DNA from: Scatophagus argus
Taxonomy: Eukaryota > Chordata > Actinopteri > Scatophagidae
DNA: 64,000 nucleotides
NCBI RefSeq assembly: GCF_020382885.2
Contig: NC_058514.1
Coordinates: 16,044,249 to 16,108,248 of the forward strand
Direction: 5' to 3'
The translations under genes were made by a program, and so were the position numbers. Shown here one piece after another: positions 22,531-32,700 of this stretch (positions are counted from its first letter, which is position 1; the number at the start of each line of letters is the position of its first letter). The notes below the pieces were generated by a model. The model was not told where the DNA came from and ran no database searches. It was given only the letters and a program-made list of their open reading frames with translations.

Positions 22531-22939
22531 AGTGCCCCCTGAGGAAATGCAGTGCAGCGCCCTCTAGGACAACATTTCCAGAGGAGAAAATACAATGCAG
22601 TGGCAGAAAGGCTGCCCTACATTCTAGAAAATCAGTTGGCCTTAAATGTTTTTTTCCACAGGGGTGTAGAACTGTTAATCTTAACAGGAGTTTCTACCTG
22701 TTTCACCTGTGCGCTACCCCCCCGCCCGCCCCCCACCTCATACAGGTGATATTCTTTTTATTTTTCCAGCCTCCGCCCCTCAGAGTCTACTGAGTACAAA
22801 TGAAAAAAAATTATTTAATTCTCTATTCCACACTGCGTACAAACATTAAACCCACGCTGGAACATCATAGTAACGTTTTTTTTTTCGCGCGCGCACCGTG
22901 ACAGGTGCCACAACCGGATGTGGTCAGGGTTTATTGCTT

Positions 22940-23010
22940 CGCCCATGGCGGAGCGTGCGTGTGTGAGACCGCAGGGTATATAAAGGTATGAGCTGACACC
23001 GGCTTGGCCT
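22940..23010 (+). promoter_or_regulatory. CAPRIN2: CAPRIN2 core promoter with TATA box
   Basis: A canonical TATATAAA lies at 22977-22984 in a CpG-richer stretch (from about 22885). Transcription would start near 23008. A non-coding exon with a consensus-like donor follows, so the parts are in the right order and spacing. Confidence 0.6.
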
Positions 23011-23115
23011 CTGCGAGCTAAACATCACGGTTGGAAAAAGGGGGGTCTCTCAGTTTCAGGGCTTTCGGATGTCCGGCAGCTGTCCTGAGAGGATTTAACG
23101 AGTCAAAGACACGAG
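23008..23115 (+). other. CAPRIN2: Probable CAPRIN2 non-coding exon 1
   Basis: Inferred from the TATA box upstream and the donor GAG/gtgggt at 23116. Splicing to the acceptor ending at 23760 gives a 13-nt leader before the ATG in exon 2. There is no in-frame upstream coding sequence to suggest a longer protein. Confidence 0.5.
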
Positions 23116-23540
23116 GTGGGTCATCATGCTTTTGTCTGCGTGGCGTTTGTTTTCAATAAAATGCTGACGTGTGTTTCCATTAGCCCACGCTCCAAATCAT
23201 TCAAATGTGGAGCGAAAGTTTCGCCTCTCCTCCCATGAGCGAGTGTCTGGTTAAAGGATATGTGCTGCAAACTTCGGGTGGATTGTGCATGACGTCGGGA
23301 CTTGACTGCAGTACGATTATAGCATGATTAATCAAATCCCAAACGCTTTAATTGCTCATTCTGTCCATCTTAATTACCTAACTTCCCATTCTGCTCATGT
23401 AAGTCCCCACCCAACCCACAGGAGAAGCATGACTCGCGGAAAAGGATGCGTCTCGTGCACACGGGGGTATTTAATTCAGTGGAGATTGTCCCAAAGGAAA
23501 AATGGTGTTTGTGTTGTGCTGCTGCGTTCATGATCCGTCC

Positions 23541-23560
23541 AGAGAGAGAGAGAGAGAGCA
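23541..23560. repeat. (GA)n microsatellite
   Basis: Short GA run in the first CAPRIN2 intron. Confidence 0.8.
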
Positions 23561-23773
23561 CGCTGTTCAGGGGCTGCTATAAATGCAGTGTCACGGGTTT
23601 GGCGGCTGCCCAAACTGGGCTGAGTCTGTCTCCATCTCCATTGAAACCCTCGGCTTGGTACCAGCAGCATCTCTCCTCTGTTGCAGCTGCATGGCTCACA
23701 AACGGCTCAGCGTTTGCAATTTTTTGTCAACAAAAAACAAACGTGTCCTCCTCCTTCCAGTGTGGAGCCCAAC

Positions 23774-26700
23774 ATGGTACAGCTGTCTCCTTTCCCTACC
23801 CTGGATGTCACCCCTCCACCTGAACGCTCCGAAGAAGGGGTGGAAAGACAGGAGGACCCCTTGACTGCTGGTAGCCCGAAGGTGGGCTCGCCCGGTGGTC
23901 TGAGCGCCCTGCAGCTCAGCCTGGAGGCCTCCACACCCTACCATGGCTATGAAACCTACATAGAAGATGGTCTCATCTGCCTCAAACACAAAGTCCGCAA
24001 CCTGGAGAAAAAGAAGGTAGGAACGGTGAGCAGGCAGAGTGGATAATGGGTGTAAAAAAACAAAAAAAAACCCCCAAAAAGCTGGATAGGTGGAGGCAGG
24101 AACCTGGATTTTGTGACTTGTCTTGTGTGCCCACAGCTGAAACTGGAAGACTACAAGAAGAGGCTGAAGAGGGGCGAGGTTCTCAACAAGGATCAGATGG
24201 TAAGACCCGGCTATGCTCTCGTGAATGTAAATGTGTTTGGGGTTCTGTGCTTAGGGATTCTGCCCGTTTCTTTGCTGCCCAGGTGGCTGTGGAAAAGTAC
24301 GAGGAGGTGCTGCATAATCTGGCATTTGCTCAGGAACTACACAAAACTCTGGATGGTTTGACTCAGAATGTAAGTCTTTGGCGATCTGGCTACTCCTTAA
24401 TTTGTTGTTTTTTTTGAGTCAGCACCCTAGCTGTTGATTGGCTAGTTTAGATGTACCTGTACACTCATCAGGGCTCTTGTAGGCAACATTTCATGGCTGA
24501 TAAACACTTGAGTATTTTGGGAATTTTATGTACTGCTCACCTTTTGTGTGTCTACTTCTGTTGATCCAGTACTCGTAACTTGTAAAACTAACCCAGGATA
24601 AATTTATGAGCAGAAATACAAAACGTTGTCTGACTGCAGCTTCGTAATTATTATTTGCAGCTTTTCTTTGGTTTATGTGATTGTAAATCGTATATTAAAG
24701 TCTTGAGCCGTTGGGGTAAAACAGGCAAAACGAAAACATTGGCACTGGCTTTAAGCATTTGTGACATGCAGTTTTTGTTACTGTTATTATTATTGTTGTT
24801 CCCCAACGTTGCACCGACTGAACGATTGTGTCACTTGTCTCGTCACTTGCTGAATAAAGAATTAAGCAGCATGCAAACATGCCACTCCTCAAAGCGCTCT
24901 AGTATAGGCCAGTCAACGGATGGGTTTCTTTTTTGCAAGTCTATCCTGATACAGTATAAGCAGGCTGTATGTCTCCTCCTGTCCATATTGCACCTGTAGT
25001 GATTCCACTTGTAAGGTCAAAGTCCAGTCCTTCTTATGGAAAAATGCATTCAGAAGTTTAAGCAGAAATTAATATGAGGCTTCAGCTAGTGGGTAACATG
25101 CCTGCCTTGCTGAAGAGGGGGAAGAATAAACAAGTCAAAGATGAGATGAAGATGAGAGGTCTGACCCCTCTGGATATGCTTGGAACCTTAATCTTTCCGT
25201 GAAATTAAAACAAACAAACAAAAACAAATCCCACTGCATTAAAGTTCTGAAAAAGACATCTAATTTTGTCCTGCTGGACTCAAGATGTAATGAGATTGAC
25301 TCACAAAGCGTGCTCACAGGCCCACCCCTTAAAATCAAAACTCAAATTTAAAAAGAAAATTAAAACAGAAAAAAATGGAAACTTTAAATATGAATAAAGC
25401 ATCAACATATTTGTAATTTGGCTGAAACACTGTTGTCATCCTGCTGTGGCTGCAGTTGCTTAGAGCCCAGAAGAAGGCCGTGAAGAAGGAGCAGGTGGCG
25501 AAGATGGAGGTGGAGCGGAGCCGTCTGAGCACCGTGCTCCAGGTCCACCACCTGCTCCACAGCCTGCAGCAGGAGCACATCAGGAGAGACCTGCAGACTG
25601 GTCACAACCAGGCACCCCGCATCTCGACTCAGCTGCTGCACAGCCTGAGTCAGCTCGCCGCCCTGCTGGGAGTCAAGAGGGATAACAGACTGAGGTGAGT
25701 GTCCTCGGAGCACTCTGGATCTCTGTCACGGTGGATGTGGACTGACAGTATAAACTCATTTAGTATGGAACGGTTGGACTCTGCACACGGTGACCATGAT
25801 ATCTGCAGAGCTGATGTGGTCATTAAACGCTACAGTGACTCAGCAAATATGTGTTCAGATCCCTGAGATTTCTGTACACCTGCAGGCTCTTGTATTGTTG
25901 ATATTTCAGTACCTTCCCAACTTCTTCTCTTCAGGCCCTCAACATACCCACACACACACACACGTGCTGCCAATTCACTCATTCACTGAATGATTGAGGG
26001 TGATGCTGTAAATAACCTGAACCAGAGATGTACTGATACTATTTTTTGTCTTTGCAATGCCTGGACTTTGCATATGAGCTGATACAGCTTAGTAGTCTGA
26101 TAACAGTGCTTTTTTTTAAAATAAAACATTACTGCTAACTGGATGTGCCTTGATTAGTTTCAGGGTTGTGAGGGCCTGGCTCAGGTGAAACCTGTAATAC
26201 ATGAAGAAATCCAGAGAATAAATAGGCTACTGCAAAACTTTGATGTCAGTCCAGTAGGTGGCAGCACTAGTGCCACCTCTCAAAGCTAAAGCACTCTGTA
26301 CTGTATATATAACAATTTTATGGGTGACATTTTCCAGTGTAAAATAGTGCCTAATTGCTTTCTCTGGCCCTTGTAGGCTACTATTTTAGAGCGTCAAAGA
26401 AGGATTAATTACCAGGAAAATAAAGCCGCTGCTTCATCCTGATGACATGACTTTAAAGTTTTTCTGTATTTATTCACTAAAGGAAAAATCAAAGTTTGCT
26501 GACATGACTTGCTTGCCATTTACATTGGCTGCTGTTAAGATGCATTCAGGTTCAGGGGCTAATATATTAGGTGGTGCAGAAGACAAGCCTCCTCACTCAG
26601 CAGCCATTTTGGCATTGCCTCCAGGCAGTTATTTTGGGATAACAAGACCAGCACCCTATATAAATGAATAGGGAGAGAGCCATAACTTCATTTTCAGTCC

Positions 26701-29700
26701 TCCAAAATAAGGTTTAAAGCTCTTGAGCCGATCTAAGTGAAAACTCATATGTCCCTGTTCTGTCTGGAAACTGCTGTTGTGCAACAGCTGGATTTCAGTC
26801 TCGCATTTTTCCATATCGGATCCCTGCCTAAACCACCTGGAGGTGCATGAAGTGGTCCAGTGCTTATTTATTTCAGTGTAGTCGTCATCGTGTGGGAAAA
26901 GCAGAAACGCATAAATGACAATGAAATATGAGCTAAAAATGCGAACAAGCTAACATCCTAGCTAAAAATGTACATTTAAAAACATGAAAAAGTCTAGCAT
27001 AGACGTTAAATAAATGTTTAATAGTATAAAGGAGAGGCTCCATGGCTGGGTTCCACTCTGGAGCACGGAACTCTTTGGCATGCTGTGGACTCTGGGCTCT
27101 TTGATGGCATCTCCTCTGTCTTCACTGTGTGTTGTAGTTTAGAGGAACAGATGGAGCAAGCATCCTTTGCCTACTTGGACCTGCTGGAGGGGAAAGACAA
27201 GCCAGTGGCTGGATCCACATGTGAGTATAGAAACGCATACACTTAGAGTTGCCTGAGCCCCATGTTTTGTCATCTTACTCCAGCCTGAGGTTTTTGTTAA
27301 TCCTTGTGCTGCTAGGGTCAATTCTTCAAAGGTAGATGGCAAATTTACACGTAATTCCTTTTGGCATAACTTTATATATATTTCAGAGGTAATGTGAAGA
27401 CATGACGATGCTCACTGATATCCGATGGGAGACCACAGCCTTTAATTCGGAGTCACTTTGAAGCTATGAGAACAATGTCCTCACTACAACCTCATCGAGG
27501 ACTCTAAACCATGGAAACGTACATTGGGTTCATTCTCATTATTAAATATTTCAATCATATGACGATTTTGAAATTTTCCAGAACAGCAAATCAAGTAATC
27601 AAATTAACTAATCAGCTATTTATGAAGCCAACGCAGTTTGAAGAATTAGACAGATCTCTATGTATTAATAATAATTTAAAAAAAAAGAAAAATTACAAAA
27701 TGTATTTTGCAACAAAGTAGAGATCTGGTTGGGTTTAGGCCCCAATACCATTTTGTTAAGGGCTATGACAAAAAAATGTCCCAGAGTCTCCTTTTTTAAA
27801 AAAAAATTAATTAATAATTTCTTTTTTTAACAAATGTTGACATGTCATCTCAAACAGTGAGATGTCAGGTGGTGTACATGTAAACTGAACATTGTATGTT
27901 CCGTAGATCTTGCGGCTGGGCTGTCACATCAGGCAGACATTTAGATGCTCACCGTCCCTTCTTATTTGGAAGAGGAAACAGAATTTGAACTTTAAAAAAA
28001 AAATTATCTCTGACTGTCATTGGAAACATGTGGCATTTATCTAAATAATGTTGCTGCTTACCTAATTCTCAGCAAGTGCTTTAGCAATTACGATCTTTTG
28101 GTCCCCTACAGAACTGAAAAATAGATTGTAATTAGGGTCACCTGACGTGGGTTTTGTTTAATTCTCTCTTATGTTTCAGTTAAGCTGTTGAAAGAGGAGC
28201 TGACCAAGCTGTTGAAGTGCAAATACTTCAGTTGTCTTCCACCGCCTCCCAACAAGTGTCCAGAGGTGGTACTGAGCTCAACCAGCCATAGTGGTAAGAG
28301 GATTCGTTCCATTACGTTTACGGTGTGACGAACCACCTGTGATTCTAATGGTGCCATGAGGCTTAGGCGTTATAAACAATAACGTCTGAACAACAGTCTA
28401 AATTACTACTGAAACGGTTATATTTCTTTTCTTTTTTTTTTTTTTTTGCTCTTATCAGCCACATTGAAGCCAAAGCCAGATGAAGCTTCTAAGGAGGTAA
28501 CCTTTATTGTTTTGTTTTATTTAATTAAGCTGTATTTCAGTCCTGCGTGTTACTGTAAGCATGCTCCAGGATCCACTGATGCTCTGTTGGTGATATGGCA
28601 GTTTTTCAACAGACTGTACCTGACTGACATGGCGACTCCTCTCACTCAGAACTGGAAGGAGGACTTCCAGGCCATGAGGGAGCGTGAGCCTCCTGACTGC
28701 TGGGATATGGACTTCACAGAGGAAAGCGCCTCACCCAAAGCTGCAGTCCACAAAACGTGGAGAGGAGCTGCCACTTTCATCCCCAAAGTCCCAGTCACTA
28801 CCAAGAAGCAATCTGCTGACTGCAAACAGGTGAGGTACCATCAGAGCCTCTGGGCACTACATTTGACCATGTGACTATGAGGTGGGGTGGGGTGGGGTGC
28901 CGCCATCCCTGCTTGTGACCAAAATACCCCGAGATCACTGACAGTTTGTGTCTGGATTCAGACGCCATCCTACCCAGACCTGAAGACAAATAGGCGAGTC
29001 GGGGAAAAGTAATTTCACATCATGTCAAGGCAAAAGCAGTATGTGTCAAATCGAAGATTGTGGTAATTTATGAAAAGGATCAATATATGAAAGTCCACTA
29101 GACAAAGCACAGGACATCTGCTGTGCGAACCTACACTTAAATCCAAAGTGAGGCCACAGAAAATAAAATGTGGCACTGTATCATAAAACAAGTTTGACAT
29201 TAAGCCTGTGAATATTCTCATTCATCCAGGTCATGGTTATCTCAAGGAAATTCAATCGAATGCAACTGGACTTAGTTATTTGTCTTTGAAGACGTTTCAC
29301 CTCTCATCCAAGAGGCTTCATCAGTTCATGCTCGCTTGACTAGGCTGGGACTAGTCCAACTAGCTGGTGTGGAGACCCAGGTATTTAACCTCTGTGGAGG
29401 CATTCACATGACCAGTGGTGTCATAAGCTCGTTTAGTGTTCCATTGTGACAAACGACAGTCGTTGAGACAGTCGTTGGGGATGGTAAAGTTGGTTTCGAC
29501 TTCGTTACTGCTCTGTTGTGTTGTAACGACAGTCGTTAGAGTCACATGGGGTCCTTTGTGAATGGCAGTTTTCCTTAGAGGCTTTCGACTCACACCACCC
29601 TTTGGAACACAAACTTGGTGTTATCAGAACTCTGCAACACAGAGCTGATAAGGTACCCACCAGCTCACAGGCCCAAGGGGAAGAACATGAACACCTGAGG

Positions 29701-32700
29701 GATGCCCTCAAAACGTGTGGTTATCCCAGTTGGACCTTTGTGAAAACTGCAGCTGGTTCCAGGAAGAACACCACCAAGGTGGTTGAGGAGGAAAAACAGA
29801 ACAAAAGAAACAACATAGTCATCCCATATGTATCTGGGGTATCAGAAAAACTCAGGAGGATCTTCAGCAAGCACCGGATCCCTGTGTATTTCAAACCCAG
29901 CAACACACTCAGACAGAAACTGGTACATCCCAAAGACAGAACACCACACACTCAAAAAAGCAATCTGGTGTATGCTGTCCAATGCAATGAGGAATGCAAA
30001 GACCTCTACATTGGTGAAACTAAACAACCACTACACAAGCGCATGTATCAGCACAGGAGGCCCAACTCCTCAGGCCTAGATTCTGCCGTCTACCTACACC
30101 TGAAGGAGAAAGCTCACTCCTTTGAGGACAACAATGTCCACATCTTGGACAGAGAGGATAGATGGTTTGAAAGAGGAGTAAAAGAAGCCATCTATGTGAA
30201 ATTAGAAAAACCATCTCTCAACAGAGGAGGAGGTCTGCGACACCACCTATCTCCAATTTACAATGCTGCCCTTTCATCTCTTCCCAGGAGATTCCACAAC
30301 TTAGCCTCTAAGGAAAACTGCCATTCACAAAGGACCCCATGTGACTCTAACGACTGTCGTTACAACACAACAGAGCAGTAACGAAGTCGAAACCAACTTT
30401 ACCATCCCCAACGACTGTCTCAACGACTGTCGTTTGTCACAATGGAACACTAAACGAGCTTATGACACCACTGGTCATGTGAATGCCTCCACAGAGGTTA
30501 AATACCTGGGTCTCCACACCAGCTAGTTGGACTAGTCCCAGCCTAGTCAAGCGAGCATGAACTGATGAAGCCTCTTGGATGAGAGGTGAAACGTCTTCAA
30601 AGACAAATAACTAAGTCCAGTTGCATTCGATTGAATTTCCTTGAGATAAGTTTGACATTGTGATGTTCCAGACCCCTTCTGTTAGTTTCCTCTTGGATCT
30701 ATAATAGTATCATCTAACTAGGGCTTCAAAGAAATACAGTTTGGGTTTTTTTTTTTTGTTTGTTTTTTTTAAGTTTTCAAATGTCACCAGCTGCATGGAT
30801 TTGATGTTTCAGAAAGTTACAAAAGTTATCAGACGCAGGCAAAATTCTCATCTTCGCTCATTTGACATTTAGGGGTCGTGTTTTAAGAGCAGCTGATGCA
30901 GGACAAATATATTGTAATGTTGTTGTTTATATTACGGCAGTAGTTTCCTAACAATAATGAATACATGCTGTTCTCTACAGAGAAAAGAGAAGAGAGCCAA
31001 AGGAGAGCATCAGGCCAAGTCGGTGAGTACAAAACATTCAGTTCAAAATTTACACTCCTCTCAAAACAATGTGCAGACCATCCTAATGTGATTCCTGACA
31101 GGCAGTTCACATGGAAATGCCTGTGGAGGTTTTCAACTCTCAGTCTGCTTTGCCTAAAGACCCCATCCTGAGGAAGCAGCACCTAGAGGACCTCATGACA
31201 AAGATCCACGGCTCCTTCAGTTTCATGCAGGTGGCGTTTGGCAGTTCGCAAACCGATGAATATCTTATTAACCAGCCAGTACAAGATGAAACTAAGGTTT
31301 GAGTGTTTATTCAGGGTAGGCAGTTACCAGTGTTAAAATGATCCTTCCTTTTTCAGGATTCTCTTCTGGATGGTGAGATCTCTCCTAATAATGGCAACCC
31401 CAGACTGAAGAGACGGCCGTCTGGATCTCCATCTCCTCTGGGTAACTTGTTGACATGATTTGTGATTTTACAAAATAATCCCAACTCTGATCCACCACCT
31501 TTTTTTTTTTTTTTTTAAAGAGCCTTAATCTATATCACAGTCTTTATAAACCCCATTTGCAGTGGAAGCCCATTTGCCAACAGTTACCAACTGTTTCTGT
31601 TAACTCGGTTTTCCAGCCTTGCTATGATCATTTTCTTGTGAGAGGCAGAGCTGTTAATTGTGAGCAACATCATTTGAGCCATGACTGAAGCGAATATGAT
31701 ATGAAATGGTGAAACAAGGGAATGTTGGGTATAACCAGACCAGGGGTCGGCAACCCGCGGCTCTTTCATCCCTCTTCTGTGGCTCCTGTGGCTAAGAGAG
31801 GGCGAGCATATTTTGGGGAAAAAAATGACTAAATAATGGACATTTAATTGAAATTGATTTCATTCTATTTATTCAGTATTTCTTTGGAGATTGAGGTGCT
31901 CTTGTGACATTGACATAAAACTTGTTTTAATATTTTATTTTGTATACATACACGATTTTGTCACGTCCTGTTTGTTTGTGACACCTGTTGCCGCCAAATA
32001 AGTGATTTATTTTGGCCCCCGGTAAGCTAGCAATGGACAAATCTAAGAAGAGAAAAGTTTAAGATGAAAATAGAATCAGAATCAGCTTTATTTGCCAAGT
32101 ACGTGTGACCATACAAGGAATTTCACTCGGATTTTCCTCTCTCCTGTGCACCATACAAAATAATAACAAAAAAGTAATAATAAAAAGTAAAGTATTTACA
32201 AGAAGAAAAAACAAGATATGTAAGATATATGTAAGTGCAAACAGTGTGATGGTTCACACAATGGCAGGTGGTTTATGGGGAGATCAGGGAGACAGCCTGG
32301 GGGAAGAAACTGTTTTTGTGTCTGGTGGTCTTGGCATACAGAGCTCTGTAACGCCTATCAGAGGGAAGCAGATCAGTTTGTGTGCAGGGTGTGAGGGGTC
32401 TGCAGTGATGCTTCCTGCCCGTTTTTTGACCCTGGACTGGTATAAGTCCTGGATGGAGGGCAGGTCGGCCCCGATGATTTTTTCTGCAGACCTGATTGTC
32501 CGTTGCAGTCTGTTTCTGTCCTGTTTGGTGGCCGATCCAAACCAGACAGTGATGGAAGTGCAGAGAACAGACTGGACGATGGAGGTGTAGAAGATGGTCA
32601 GCAGCTCCTGAGGCAGGTTGAACTTCTTCAGCTGTCGCAGAAAGTAAAACCTCTGCTGGGCCTTTTTCCTGATGAGGTCTAGATCGTTTAATGCCTCATG

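Larger units (their letters stand above)
29190..30659 (+). mobile_element. Penelope-like retroelement with identical inverted arms, inserted in a CAPRIN2 intron
   Basis: A 12-bp direct repeat AAGTTTGACATT (29190-29201 and 30648-30659) flanks the insertion. Inside are two 345-bp arms in inverted orientation, 29239-29583 and 30303-30647, identical in my reading. Between them is an open frame for the C-terminal part of a Penelope polyprotein. The left side carries about 37 extra bases (29202-29238) before the arm. Inverted, LTR-like arms with a truncated reverse transcriptase are typical of Penelope-like elements. Identical arms and a perfect duplication point to a recent insertion. It sits between coding exons ending at 28829 and starting at 30981, so it should be spliced out. 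Confidence 0.9.

Noticed and set aside
22554-22568. CTCF-like core on the minus strand upstream of CAPRIN2
   Set aside because: Only about 10 of 13 consensus positions match, so it is not supportable without a matrix score.
24046-24417. 123-codon plus-strand frame
   Set aside because: Wrong frame across two real CAPRIN2 exons and their introns.
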